NCBI RefSeq assembly: GCF_001644015.1
Contig: NZ_LUUI01000145.1
Location: 1 to 54,218 of the forward strand
From: Methylomonas lenta
Lineage (GTDB): Bacteria; Pseudomonadota; Gammaproteobacteria; Methylococcales; Methylomonadaceae
Direction of reading: 5' to 3'
Length of the DNA: 54,218 nucleotides
In this document: positions 26,936-35,604 of the stretch, one piece after another
Position numbering within the stretch: the stretch's first letter is position 1
Layout: every line of letters begins with the position of its first letter
Translations under genes and position numbers: made by a program
Notes under the pieces: model-generated
Databases searched by the model: none
What the model was told of the DNA's origin: nothing
Seen by the model: the letters and a program-made list of their open reading frames with translations, nothing else

Positions 26936-26950
26936 CAACAACTCGGCGCG

Positions 26951-27042
26951 ACGGGATTTATAACCCCGTTGCTTACATTTGATGTCTGAAGCAGGGCTTG
27001 GGTGACACAAAACGTTACGGACGGGTTTACAAAACCCATCCG
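26951..27042. repeat. Two related intergenic palindromes (REP-like)
   Basis: Palindrome one, ACGGGATTTATAACCCCGT (26951-26969), and palindrome two at 27018-27042, with arms CGGACGGGTTT and AAACCCATCCG, share a similar core (ACGGG-TTT-A-AACCC). They fill the gap between two convergent genes and may act as terminator or REP-type repeats. Confidence 0.55.
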
Positions 27043-27072
27043 GCTTAAAGTCTGCTTGATCAAAAATTCAGA

Positions 27073-29619
27073 CTAATACACTTCCCGCCAATAAATTTGT
27101 TTACTGTTGCCTTTGTAGATACCAAAATTAGCCCTGGCAGCAGGTGAATTATTTTGGTTGCCGTCATGATCCCAATCAAACAGTAACCAAGGTAAACTAC
27201 TAAAATTGGCATTGATATCGATATAGCCGGTGTTGCCGCTGCCGGGCGCACTAAAACTCAAACCTGCATCACCGGCAACCAATGTTGAATGGGTTAAAGT
27301 TGCTTGTGATGTTCCTGAAGGCGTAATCGTCATTACTGTATTTCCCGGCTTGGCCGCTCCATTAGCAGTAACAGGATTACTGAGCATCAACTGACTGCTC
27401 AAAGTCAGGGTAGTGCAATTATCGACATTATTAAGTAAAAAACTGCTGCCGTTGAAATATTCGCTGAACAAAGGCAGCGCTAATGGCAAGAGCTCCGAAC
27501 CAAAACTATTCTGCATGGACATCCGACCCCAGCGTATACCTTTATTACCACTACTAAAACCGATGCCATTTCCGACACTAGTCGTACCAAAACGGACTGG
27601 ATTAGTGGCTGCAAAACCATTGATATTGGCCACCGTCACAGCATCGGTATCTTGCAAGTTAAAGCTCATGGCAATTTCGGCATTAAATGGCACAATAGGA
27701 TTGGAGCGCGTTACGGCCAAAATATTGCTAGTGGTATCGGCAAAACTCAGTGTGCCGCTGCCATTGCCATTATCGACCAATACTGGCGAATTAGTATTTA
27801 ATACTGTCAATGGCTGAGTGGCTTCACTATAACTGGGTGTAATACCGTAAGTAACATGTGTCGGATTAATTTTCCATAAGTCGCTCTTATAATTTTGGGT
27901 GATGACATTGTCTGAGTTTTTTGCAGTGACGGAGACAACAGGTCTGGTCGCATATTTGATGGGTTGTCCTATATAGCTAAACGTCCCACAACTGGATGTA
28001 AATAACGGAGAATTCAAATTAACATCAAAATGATCTGGCACGAAACGGCCCACATTAGATGCTGCTGAAGTAATCGTGCGATTACTGGCCGATGTACCAT
28101 CAGACGCATCAATCTGCGCAAAAGTGCTATCGGTCACGGTCACACTAACTGCGCCCACTTCGTTATAACTAGCTGTATTGGATGTCGAAACACCACCGCT
28201 GCTGCTGAAGGTTCCGACATTAAAGGTTCCAGATATGCAATTAGACACCGGCAGAACGCAGGTCACTGCGAGGATAGGTGAGCCATTATATTGGTTGGTT
28301 ACCGCCCCCAGACTATTGTAAGGCTTGATAGTCAAAGTCAGTGGCTGTCCGGCTTTATGGGTTGGAGTTGCACTGACTGTAACAGCATTCAAATTTCTAG
28401 CGACTCCAGCGGTCGACCAATCATTATCGCTAGCCACAAATCCAAAATAACTGGGACGTATGGCGAATTGGTCAGTAGAACAAGTATAACTTGTTGGGTT
28501 AGTGGCGGGGTAGGCAATGCGGACTTGCAGATTTGGATAGCTATTGGCTTGATTAATTGCTGAGAAAGTATGCCTGCCATTATCGGTTGATTTAAAAGTA
28601 TAACTTGAGGTTATAGTTTGAATAACAGTCATTGCAGAACAGGAAGCAGCGCTATTGGTATCGACTATTTCAACTTTAACAGCACCGGTAAAGGTCGTTA
28701 ACACAGACGGTATGGCGTTTAAGGCTACTACATCCAGCGTAAAGGGTGTACCTGCAACTTTAGTCTGTATAACCCCGACGGTCGAACCGCTCCAGGTTGA
28801 GGTATCAAAAGCATTGAATGCACCTGGTTTCATGGAACCACTGTTTGGGATATAAAACAAAAGCGCACTTTGATCTGCCGGAAACCCCGTGCCGGCAACC
28901 GCATAGTCAGTTGTATCGACCTCCCAACCGATTTGGCCCAGCTTTGCACTGGGACCAGGGGAACTATTACCATATTGATAAAGAAACTCACCGTTTTCAT
29001 ACACTATGAGCTGTAGGTTATAACTGCCAGTGGCTGAACTGGCGGCTGCCCATTCGGGTACATTGTTCCAAGTTACAATAAAGCGTCTATTTGGGGAACT
29101 ACCATCACTGCTGTAACTGACATAACAACTACTTCGACTAGTGCAGTTAGTGGAATAGCCACTCGCCTCGGATTTCATGGTCGGATCCATGTCATTACCA
29201 TAGATTCTCATGCTGTATTGCAAGCTAGAAACAGGGTAAGGGAGTTGGGTCACAGGACTACCAAAACCGCAGGTGTTGTTGTCAAATTGTAATCGACCAT
29301 TACTCATCACTCTGACGCTGGTGAAGCTTTTACTGCCATATTTGAAAGTAAAACCCAGTGGAATTGGATCACTAATGGTGTCATCGAGAATTGGCGGACT
29401 AGTGCCGCAATCACCACTATTTGTAAACTTATATATGGAAGAATACACTCCCCCAGTCGTAGGACCAATTTTGATGTGGGCTGTAGCATCGACCCAATTG
29501 AACGGATAGGGAATAACCGAATAGGTGGTTGCAATTAATGGAGCTGAATAAATGGCAACAAAGCAAAATGTTAGTCGACACCACATTATTTTTAGTTGAA
29601 CGGACGGCGAAACAGTCAC
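27073..29619 (-). CDS. DUF6701/MshQ-like large secreted protein
   Basis: An 848-residue exported protein with a signal peptide (hydrophobic LTFCFVAIYSAPLIA, about residues 16-30). It holds a long beta-rich region, many Asn/Ser/Thr residues, and the C-terminal DUF6701 region (GVARNLNAVTVSATPTHKAG, RFGRMSMQ-like RWGRMSMQNSFGSELLPLAL, and DWDHDGN near the end). This is the pattern of MshQ, the putative adhesin or tip component encoded at the end of MSHA clusters. Start GTG 29619 has GGAGG 6 bp before it. It is inverted relative to the pilus genes and placed between mshG and the pilin genes, unlike the usual order mshO-mshP-mshQ. Confidence 0.8.
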   Translation of the reverse strand: MTVSPSVQLKIMWCRLTFCFVAIYSAPLIATTYSVIPYPFNWVDATAHIKIGPTTGGVYSSIYKFTNSGDCGTSPPILDDTISDPIPLGFTFKYGSKSFTSVRVMSNGRLQFDNNTCGFGSPVTQLPYPVSSLQYSMRIYGNDMDPTMKSEASGYSTNCTSRSSCYVSYSSDGSSPNRRFIVTWNNVPEWAAASSATGSYNLQLIVYENGEFLYQYGNSSPGPSAKLGQIGWEVDTTDYAVAGTGFPADQSALLFYIPNSGSMKPGAFNAFDTSTWSGSTVGVIQTKVAGTPFTLDVVALNAIPSVLTTFTGAVKVEIVDTNSAASCSAMTVIQTITSSYTFKSTDNGRHTFSAINQANSYPNLQVRIAYPATNPTSYTCSTDQFAIRPSYFGFVASDNDWSTAGVARNLNAVTVSATPTHKAGQPLTLTIKPYNSLGAVTNQYNGSPILAVTCVLPVSNCISGTFNVGTFSSSGGVSTSNTASYNEVGAVSVTVTDSTFAQIDASDGTSASNRTITSAASNVGRFVPDHFDVNLNSPLFTSSCGTFSYIGQPIKYATRPVVSVTAKNSDNVITQNYKSDLWKINPTHVTYGITPSYSEATQPLTVLNTNSPVLVDNGNGSGTLSFADTTSNILAVTRSNPIVPFNAEIAMSFNLQDTDAVTVANINGFAATNPVRFGTTSVGNGIGFSSGNKGIRWGRMSMQNSFGSELLPLALPLFSEYFNGSSFLLNNVDNCTTLTLSSQLMLSNPVTANGAAKPGNTVMTITPSGTSQATLTHSTLVAGDAGLSFSAPGSGNTGYIDINANFSSLPWLLFDWDHDGNQNNSPAARANFGIYKGNSKQIYWREVY

Positions 29620-29634
29620 CTATTGCCTCCAATT

Positions 29635-29865
29635 TCAATCGATAGATTTAGCCGTATCCTGACAGACTGGACAAACATGTTGCCCATCAGAGGTACAAAT
29701 CCACCCGGCCTTGATTGCAACCCCTAGCTCACCTTCAAACCAAGCCCGACCATCACTCAGCCGCCGACCATTACGTTCACTAGTGCGTGGCGCCCGACGA
29801 AATTCGATAGATCTAAGGGCTTGTGGATTGCAAATATCGCAAAATATAAATTTTCTAATACTCAT
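29635..29865 (-). CDS. Small CXXC/zinc-ribbon-like protein, unknown function
   Basis: A 76-residue protein with CDIC near residue 9, a single C in GWICTSDG and HVCPVC near residue 65, so two CXXC pairs that could hold zinc. The middle is basic (RRAPRTSERNGRRLSDGRAW). I do not recognise a named family. The start is ATG 29865. It lies 15 bp upstream of the MshQ-like gene in the same orientation, so the two probably form one operon reversed against the pilus genes. A regulatory role is possible but not shown by sequence. Confidence 0.6.
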   Translation of the reverse strand: MSIRKFIFCDICNPQALRSIEFRRAPRTSERNGRRLSDGRAWFEGELGVAIKAGWICTSDGQHVCPVCQDTAKSID

Positions 29866-29967
29866 GTTAAGTGTCTGAGGTAGTTCGCAATAGGCTGTAA
29901 ATTAGGGCTTTCAAATGAATATTTTCAATCAGAAATGACTAAAAACACAGTATAGTCTAAACTCACT

Positions 29968-29984
29968 CTCGGTTTCTCACCGAG
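29968..29984 (+). promoter_or_regulatory. Hairpin in the leader of the pilin gene
   Basis: CTCGGT (29968-29973) pairs with ACCGAG (29979-29984) around a 5 nt loop, about 40 nt before the pilin start. A TATAGT sequence at 29951-29956 could be its -10 element. The hairpin may stabilise the abundant pilin mRNA. Confidence 0.4.
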
Positions 29985-30024
29985 GCCACTTTCTCGTTAC
30001 TAACTCAAGCTATAGGTGAAACAA

Positions 30025-30450
30025 GTGAACACTCAAAATCAAAAGGGTTTTACGATGATCGAATTGGTCATGGTAATTGTGATTTTAGGGATTTTGGCCG
30101 CAACCGCGTTGCCAAAATTTGTAGATTTAGGCAAAGATGCAAGAGTTGCCAGTCTTTCAGGATTAGAAGGTTCTGTCAGAAGTGCTGTTGCAATTGTTAA
30201 GTCTGCTTATTTGGTTAGGCAAGCTTCACCTGTTACGCTAAGCGACGGCACAACGGTTACAGTTAGTACAGACACAACCATTGCAGGCTTGCCAACCGCA
30301 GACAAGGCAGGCATTGGACAGGCTATCGAACTTAGCGCAGACTTTAAGCCTACTTACAGTGACTCAATTGTTACTTTCGAACTTCGGGAAAAGTGTTATG
30401 TAAGTTACGATTCCAAAGGCAATATCTCCAAGGTCATAGATGGCTGTTAA
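30025..30450 (+). CDS. Type IV prepilin, MshA/MshB-like
   Basis: A 141-residue prepilin. An 8-residue leader ends in KG, then FTMIELVMVIVILGILAATA, the standard class III signal with F at +1 and E at +5 after cleavage by the prepilin peptidase. The globular part has cysteines at the C-terminus (EKCYVSYDSKGNISKVIDGC), giving the typical disulfide loop of MshA/MshB. GTG 30025 is chosen because AGGTGA lies 5 bp before it; GTG 30016 is also open. It is the first of five pilin-like genes and the best candidate for the major subunit; whether it is MshA or MshB cannot be told. Confidence 0.88.
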   Translation: MNTQNQKGFTMIELVMVIVILGILAATALPKFVDLGKDARVASLSGLEGSVRSAVAIVKSAYLVRQASPVTLSDGTTVTVSTDTTIAGLPTADKAGIGQAIELSADFKPTYSDSIVTFELREKCYVSYDSKGNISKVIDGC

Positions 30451-30505
30451 TTTTTATTAATACATTGGGGTCAAGCCACCCACTTAAATCCAATAATTAA
30501 TAGCA

Positions 30506-30988
30506 GTGAATCGATGTTATAGGCAATCCCCAGGTTTTACCTTAATCGAATTAGTCATGGTGATTGTGGTGTTGGGTATTCTATCTGCCACCGCTCTGCC
30601 GCGTTTTTTTGATGCATCCACTTATCAACAACGTGGCTTTTTTGACGACACCTTAAACGCAATCCGCTACGCGCAAAAACTGGCGGTAGCAACCAGTTGC
30701 AATGTGCAGTTCACTATTACTGGCAATCAGTTTGAATTAAAACGTCCTAGTGCCAGTGATCGCAGTTTATGCAACTCAACTAACGCTAAAAATTTCACAC
30801 TAGCGGTCACACGACCCGGTACCGGCGAAGCTAATTATCAAGGTAGCCAGTCCGGTGTTGCTACAAGTGACACCACGGTTTATTTCAATGCAAGAGGCAC
30901 GGCTTCAAGCGGGGCAACTATAGCGGTCGGCAACGGACAAATCACTGTAGTGCAAAACACTGGTTTTGTGTATGACAGTTCGCCTTAA
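30506..30988 (+). CDS. mshC: Minor prepilin MshC
   Basis: A 160-residue pilin-like protein with leader NRCYRQSPG, then FTLIELVMVIVVLGILSATA, the usual N-terminal helix. Mid-sequence DTLNAIRYAQKLAVATSCNV matches the MshC pattern, where a cysteine after the helix pairs with another in the beta region (LCNSTN). Minor pilins of this kind start or cap the fibre. The GTG start at 30506 lacks a strong ribosome-binding site, so coupling to the upstream gene is likely. Its end overlaps mshD by 17 bp. Confidence 0.87.
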   Translation: MNRCYRQSPGFTLIELVMVIVVLGILSATALPRFFDASTYQQRGFFDDTLNAIRYAQKLAVATSCNVQFTITGNQFELKRPSASDRSLCNSTNAKNFTLAVTRPGTGEANYQGSQSGVATSDTTVYFNARGTASSGATIAVGNGQITVVQNTGFVYDSSP

Positions 30989-31415
30989 AAAACAACACGG
31001 CGTCACCTTGGTTGAATTGATTTTGACTATGGTGATAATCAGCGTAGCCCTGGTCGGCATTTTAGCGGTGATTAATCTGACCGTCAGCCATAGTGCCGAC
31101 CCGCTGGTAAACCAACAAGCCATTGCGATTGCCGAGTCTTATCTGGAAGAAATACTGCTACAAAATTACAGTGGCAACACGAGTACCAATCGAGCCGATT
31201 TTGACGATGTCGATGACTATAATAATTTGCTCGACAACGGTGCGCATGATCAACAAGGCACTGCCATCACGAATTTAAACCAATACACTGTATCAGTTTC
31301 AGTAGCAGCACCAACTGTCTTGGCGGGTAGCGTTAATGCCAAACAAATTACCGTCAGTGTATCCGGTCTCGGCGTGAGTAATTTAAGCTTGGTTGGCTAC
31401 AAGGCAGACTATTAA
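30972..31415 (+). CDS. mshD: Minor prepilin MshD
   Basis: A 147-residue pilin-like protein. The leader MTVRLKKQHG is followed by VTLVELILTMVIISVALVGI; V replaces the usual F at +1, which is common in MshD. The sequence AIAESYLEEILLQNY after the helix is characteristic of MshD. The ATG at 30972 is inside the end of mshC (17 bp overlap) and so translation is coupled. It stands in the standard order mshC-mshD-mshO-mshP. Confidence 0.86.
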   Translation: MTVRLKKQHGVTLVELILTMVIISVALVGILAVINLTVSHSADPLVNQQAIAIAESYLEEILLQNYSGNTSTNRADFDDVDDYNNLLDNGAHDQQGTAITNLNQYTVSVSVAAPTVLAGSVNAKQITVSVSGLGVSNLSLVGYKADY

Positions 31416-31416
31416 C

Positions 31417-32208
31417 ATGTACCAACGTCAGCAAGGTTTTACTTTAATTGAACTGATTAGCGTAATTGTGATTGTCGGCATTCTGGCATCAATGACCACA
31501 GACATCATTACTCTACCCATTCGTAGCTATCTGGATTTACAGCGCCGCACCACCTTGGTCGACAATGCCGAATCGGCCATGCGTTTGATGCAACGCGACA
31601 TTCGCCGCGCCTTACCCAACAGCATACGCATCACCGGCGGCGGCACAGTGCTGGAACTTTTACACACCAATGATGGCGGGCGTTATCGAGCCAAGCTGGC
31701 CAGTAATGGCAGCGGCAATATTCTGGACTTTACCAGCAGCGACAATAGCTTTGATGTAATTGGCAACCTGAGCAACAAACCGACAGGCAGTATAGTCATT
31801 TACAATCTGGGCCAACCCTCGGCCGATGCCTATGTCGGTGATAATCGCGCAATGGTTAGCAATACCTCAACGACCAGTTCGATTACTTTATCGGCCAGTA
31901 AAAAATTTCCTTTGCAATCACCGCAGCAACGGTTTTTTATCGTCGACACCCCGATCACCTATCGCTGCGACTTAAGCAGCGGACAATTGCTACGCTATGA
32001 TGGTTACAACATTACCAGCACACAATCCAATCCACCCAGCGGTGCTAACGGCCAACTACAAGTCAATCAAGTTAGCGCCTGTGTATTCTCTTACACATCA
32101 GCCACCGCCAACCGCTCAGGTATGGTTACGTTACAAATAACCTTAACCGATAGCGCCGGCGAATCGAATCGCTTGATCCAGCAAGTGCATGTGGATAATG
32201 CGCCATGA
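31417..32208 (+). CDS. mshO: Minor prepilin MshO
   Basis: A 263-residue pilin-like protein, longer than the others, as is usual for MshO (a PulJ/GspJ analogue). Leader MYQRQQG, then FTLIELISVIVIVGILASMT. RRTTLVDNAESAMRLMQRDI and RALPNSIRI follow, the hallmark of this family. It ends in a beta-rich domain. The ATG at 31417 is preferred over a TTG at 31393. It overlaps mshP by 4 bp. It should form part of the pilus tip complex. Confidence 0.88.
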   Translation: MYQRQQGFTLIELISVIVIVGILASMTTDIITLPIRSYLDLQRRTTLVDNAESAMRLMQRDIRRALPNSIRITGGGTVLELLHTNDGGRYRAKLASNGSGNILDFTSSDNSFDVIGNLSNKPTGSIVIYNLGQPSADAYVGDNRAMVSNTSTTSSITLSASKKFPLQSPQQRFFIVDTPITYRCDLSSGQLLRYDGYNITSTQSNPPSGANGQLQVNQVSACVFSYTSATANRSGMVTLQITLTDSAGESNRLIQQVHVDNAP

Positions 32209-32603
32209 AAACACAACGGGGATTTTCCATTGTCATGGCCATTTTTGTGCTGGTAGTGCTGGGCTTGTTAGGTAGTTATATGGTGCGTATGGCTGGCGTG
32301 CAACTCAGCACGTTTAATCAGACCTTGTTGGGTGCAAGGGCTTATCAGGCGGCACATGCAGGTATCGAATGGGGTATTGCGCGTATCAGCAATGGCGGTA
32401 ATTGTGCGGATATTAACGCACAAACTGCTATGAGTTTTAACGGTTTGAATGGTTTTAGCGTGCGCTTAAGCTGCAGCAGTCAAAGTTACTCAGAAGCCGA
32501 TCAAAATCCAACGGTGTATCGGATCAATGCGCTCAGTCAGTTTGGTAGCTACAGCAGCAGCGAATATGTGGCAAGAGAACTTGAGGTATCCATCACTCAG
32601 TAA
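32205..32603 (+). CDS. mshP: MSHA biogenesis protein MshP (PilX-like)
   Basis: A 132-residue protein with leader MKTQRG then FSIVMAIFVLVVLGLLGSYM. It lacks the typical E at +5, as in PilX/GspK-like subunits. RAYQAAHAGIEWGIARIS is the conserved MshP motif. Cysteines at NCADIN and LSCSSQ could form a disulfide. It overlaps mshO by 4 bp and closes the cluster. In other MSHA clusters mshQ follows here; that gene has been moved in this genome. Confidence 0.85.
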   Translation: MKTQRGFSIVMAIFVLVVLGLLGSYMVRMAGVQLSTFNQTLLGARAYQAAHAGIEWGIARISNGGNCADINAQTAMSFNGLNGFSVRLSCSSQSYSEADQNPTVYRINALSQFGSYSSSEYVARELEVSITQ

Positions 32604-32639
32604 GGATTGCGCTTTATTAGCATCGTATTTTGATATGAC

Positions 32640-32830
32640 ATAAAAAAGCCCACATAGTGTGGGCTTCGTCCTGTTGTTATTATTGATTTTTTTTATTATT
32701 GGTTGGACGCCCGTCCTTTATCAAAATGGCGGGTTAATTTTTTGCAATTATTGTTATTGTTTTACCGTGTTAACGGTCGCTTTCCTTCCTCTCCTCATTT
32801 AGAAAGATATGACTCTTTCCACTCTTATCT
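32640..32830 (-). ncRNA. Candidate small RNA with repeated GGA motifs
   Basis: Downstream of lipA on the minus strand is a roughly 190 nt stretch without a gene that ends in a textbook terminator. It contains small hairpins (CCGT-TAAC-ACGG; GGAC-GGGC-GTCC; GGAAAGA/TCTTTCT) and six GGA trinucleotides, four of them in the first 40 nt (32783-32820). This is the composition of CsrB/RsmZ-type RNAs that bind CsrA. A weak promoter (TTGTTA at 32855-32860, 17 bp spacer, poor -10) could drive it. It could equally be just the 3' untranslated region of the lip operon. Confidence 0.35.
32646..32666 (-). terminator. Strong intrinsic terminator (minus strand)
   Basis: AAGCCCACA (32646-32654) and TGTGGGCTT (32658-32666) form a perfect 9 bp stem with a 3 nt loop. 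On the minus strand it is followed directly by TTTTTTA, so it terminates transcription coming from the lipA side. On the plus strand the T run is absent, but it may still end the msh transcript. Confidence 0.85.
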
Positions 32831-32928
32831 ACCTTATTCAAGGTGTGTCCATTGTAACAACATAAATTTGCCACGTCCAGAAAAGATGCGACAATTTGTC
32901 GCATATCAGGCCAAAACAAGAAAGCAAA

Positions 32929-33885
32929 TTAAACAATCTCAGCCGCTTGTAGATCGGCATGATAAGACGAGCGCACGAGTGGTGCACTGGCAACTTGTTG
33001 AAAGCCCAATGCTTGGGCAATTTCGGCATAGCGCTTGAATTGATCCGGATGGATATATTCTTTTACCGCCAAATGCTCCTTACTGGGCTGCAGATATTGA
33101 CCCAAGGTCAGCATGCTGCAACCGTGAGCCAGTAAATCCTTCAACACCTGCACGACCTCGGACTCGGTTTCGCCTATGCCGAGCATTAAACCTGATTTTG
33201 TCGGCACTTTGGGCAGTAATTGTTTGTGATGCTGCAATAATTGCAATGAAGTTTGATAATCTGCGCCCGGTCGCGCTTCCAGATACAACCGTGGCACAGT
33301 TTCTAAATTGTGATTAAACACATCACAAGGTTGATTTTGCAAAATCTTGAGCGCCGTATCCATCCGGCCACGAAAATCCGGCGTCAAAATTTCGATGGTC
33401 GTACTCGGAGACTGCTGCCGAATCGCGGCTATACAGGCGGCAAAGTGCCCTGCCCCGCCATCACGCAAGTCGTCACGATTGACCGATGTCACCACGACAT
33501 ATTTCAAAGCCATCGCTGCAATAGTGCTGGCTAGGTTATTGGGTTCTTCTGCATCCAAAGCTTGCGGTTTGCCATGAGCCACATCGCAGAACGGGCAGCG
33601 ACGGGTACATAAATCACCCATGATCATAAAAGTGGCTGTACCATGACTAAAACATTCGCCCAGATTCGGGCAGGCGGCTTCTTCACAGACGGTATGTAAG
33701 CGATTTTCCCGCAATGATTGCTTAATCTGATTAACCTTGTCGCCTGATGGTAGCCTGATTCTTATCCAGTCGGGCTTACGTAGGATGGTTTCCGGTTTTT
33801 CGACTTTGACAGGAATCCGCGACAATTTGTCGGCATTACGTTGATGCGTCTCAGGCGTAGTGCGTGACGGTGCATTTAGCTTCAT
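32929..33885 (-). CDS. lipA: Lipoyl synthase
   Basis: A 318-residue radical SAM enzyme that inserts two sulfurs into protein-bound octanoyl chains to make lipoate. Both clusters are visible: the auxiliary cluster cysteines C67, C72 and C78 ([12 protein letters not shown]) and the radical SAM motif CTRRCPFC (C93, C97, C100). A segment [15 protein letters not shown] and the C-terminal RSSYHAD arginine-serine motif complete the family pattern. Its start overlaps the lipB stop by 4 bp; the two act in sequence in the same pathway. It is the last gene of the dacC-dat-ybeD-lipB-lipA unit. Confidence 0.96.
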   Translation of the reverse strand: MKLNAPSRTTPETHQRNADKLSRIPVKVEKPETILRKPDWIRIRLPSGDKVNQIKQSLRENRLHTVCEEAACPNLGECFSHGTATFMIMGDLCTRRCPFCDVAHGKPQALDAEEPNNLASTIAAMALKYVVVTSVNRDDLRDGGAGHFAACIAAIRQQSPSTTIEILTPDFRGRMDTALKILQNQPCDVFNHNLETVPRLYLEARPGADYQTSLQLLQHHKQLLPKVPTKSGLMLGIGETESEVVQVLKDLLAHGCSMLTLGQYLQPSKEHLAVKEYIHPDQFKRYAEIAQALGFQQVASAPLVRSSYHADLQAAEIV

Positions 33886-34496
33886 GATTCAATGGCCTTG
33901 ATAAGGTGATGAACCAGCGGAACCGCCAGTTCAGGTGTATGTATGTTGATGCCAAAATCGGCCAATTGGGTCACCTGCAAACCGGCATAACCGCAGGGAT
34001 TGATGTGCTGAAAAGGCGTCAGGTCCATGTCATTATTCAGGCTTAAGCCATGATAACTGCAACCGCGCTTGATCCTAAGCCCCAGCGCACCGATTTTTTT
34101 GCCTTCGACATAAACACCAGGCGCATCGGCTCTGGCCTGAGCACTAACCCCATATTGACTCAGGGTATTTACCATGGCGTTTTCCAGCAATGTCACTGCT
34201 TGTCTGGGCCCCATAGCCAAGCGACGTAAATCCATTAAAAAATACACCACCAATTGTCCGGGGCCGTGATAGGTCACCTGCCCACCACGGTCGGTTTCCA
34301 GCACTGGAATATCGCCAGCGTGTAACACATGTTCGTGTTTGCCGTTTAAACCCAGCGTGTAAACCGGTGAATGTTCAGTAATCCAGATTTCATCGATCGT
34401 TTCAGGCGTTCGCTCAGCAGTAAATTGTTGCATGCTGTGCCAGACAGTTTGGTAATCCTGCAAACCCAATTGCCTGAGCACAGTTTGCCCGCTCAT
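33882..34496 (-). CDS. lipB: Octanoyl-[ACP]:protein octanoyltransferase
   Basis: A 204-residue LipB enzyme. It moves the octanoyl group from acyl carrier protein to lipoyl domains. Motifs: the family pattern [20 protein letters not shown], the lysine-containing [18 protein letters not shown], and NPCGYAG, with the catalytic cysteine and lysine both present. The ATG at 34496 lies 5 bp after the ybeD stop. Its 3' end overlaps lipA. Length is normal. Confidence 0.95.
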   Translation of the reverse strand: MSGQTVLRQLGLQDYQTVWHSMQQFTAERTPETIDEIWITEHSPVYTLGLNGKHEHVLHAGDIPVLETDRGGQVTYHGPGQLVVYFLMDLRRLAMGPRQAVTLLENAMVNTLSQYGVSAQARADAPGVYVEGKKIGALGLRIKRGCSYHGLSLNNDMDLTPFQHINPCGYAGLQVTQLADFGINIHTPELAVPLVHHLIKAIES

Positions 34497-34501
34497 GGTT
34501 T

Positions 34502-34768
34502 TTACAACGCCATTAAGACATCAGGGTGATCCGTTAAACCCTGATAAATGGCGTCAAGCTGTGCGCGACTGGTCGCTTCTATCATTACGGTAACCGACGT
34601 ATAAGTGCCGGCTTTACTGGGGCGAGAAGTGACTGCGCCTTCGAGGATATCGCCTGCATGCCGACGCACGATTTCCACTACAACGGCATCGAAATCAGCG
34701 CTGGTTTTACCCATCGCTTTAATCGCAAACTGACAGGGAAATTCTAAAAGACTTTCTGTTTCGCTCAT
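34502..34768 (-). CDS. ybeD: YbeD (DUF493) family protein
   Basis: An 88-residue DUF493 protein. The family has a small ACT-like alpha/beta fold and sits between dacA and lipB in many gammaproteobacteria, as here. Recognisable are [12 protein letters not shown] at the N-terminus and [21 protein letters not shown] role in allosteric control of lipoate synthesis has been suggested for the family but is unproven. It overlaps dat by 4 bp. Confidence 0.9.
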   Translation of the reverse strand: MSETESLLEFPCQFAIKAMGKTSADFDAVVVEIVRRHAGDILEGAVTSRPSKAGTYTSVTVMIEATSRAQLDAIYQGLTDHPDVLMAL

Positions 34769-35604
34769 GCTAAGGATTGTTTATAGGCTTGAAATACTTG
34801 GTCCATTTTTTGATAAACCGGTCCGGGCTTACCGATGCCAACCATTTTGCCATCCAATTCGATTACCGGCACTATTTCACGGGTAGAACTGGTCACCCAG
34901 ATCTCGCTGGCGTTTTCCAGGGCTTCCAGAGCAATCACATCTTCCCGGTACGGTATTTGATTGGTTTTCGCCAGCTCCAAAATCACATCGCGGGTAATGC
35001 CCGGCAATATTTCGTTACTTTTGGACGGGGTAATCAATTCATCGTCAATCACCACAAACAAATTACTGGCAGCGCCTTCAGTGACGTAACCGTTTTTGAC
35101 CAATATGGCTTCGGCGCAATCCTGATCCAAAGCTTCCTGGCGTAACAACAAATGAGCCAGCAAAGCCGTGGCTTTGATATGGCACATCTGCCAGCGAGTA
35201 TCATCCAGTGTGACGGCTTTGACGCCGCTAACTCTGCCGGCAAATGGCTTGATGTCCGAGCACATGGCAAATACAGTGGGCACTATTGGCTCAGGAAACC
35301 CATGATCGCGTTTGGGCGCGTAGCCACGGGTGATCTGCAAATAGATGTATTGATCCTTGCTGCTATCCAGCATGGGCTGAAATATGGCCTGCCATTCCGC
35401 CGCAGACTTAATTAAGTCCAGTCGAATGCCGCTCAAGCTGTTGTTGAGACGCACGACATGATCTTCAAAGCGAAACAAACGTCCTGCATAAACTGGTATC
35501 ACTTCATAGACACCATCACCAAACAAAAAACCGCGATCTAAAACCGATACTTTGGCATCTGCTAGTGGCAAATATTCGCCGTTTAAATACACAGTGTCAG
35601 ACAT
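34765..35604 (-). CDS. dat: D-amino acid aminotransferase
   Basis: A 279-residue fold-type IV PLP aminotransferase, most like D-alanine transaminase. Features are YLNGEYLPLADAKVSVLDRG at the start, the lysine in MCHIKATALLAHLLLRQEA that would hold PLP, and AILVKNGYVTEGAASNLFVV. It interconverts D-alanine and D-glutamate with their 2-oxo acids, supplying cell wall amino acids. The ATG at 35604 has GGAGA upstream and overlaps the dacC stop by 1 bp. A branched-chain aminotransferase is the alternative, but the neighbour dacC favours D-amino acids. Confidence 0.88.
   Translation of the reverse strand: MSDTVYLNGEYLPLADAKVSVLDRGFLFGDGVYEVIPVYAGRLFRFEDHVVRLNNSLSGIRLDLIKSAAEWQAIFQPMLDSSKDQYIYLQITRGYAPKRDHGFPEPIVPTVFAMCSDIKPFAGRVSGVKAVTLDDTRWQMCHIKATALLAHLLLRQEALDQDCAEAILVKNGYVTEGAASNLFVVIDDELITPSKSNEILPGITRDVILELAKTNQIPYREDVIALEALENASEIWVTSSTREIVPVIELDGKMVGIGKPGPVYQKMDQVFQAYKQSLA

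Noticed and set aside
32703-33038. Open frame of 111 codons on the plus strand overlapping the 3' end of lipA
   Set aside because: It runs into lipA on the opposite strand, has no ribosome-binding site and no domain.
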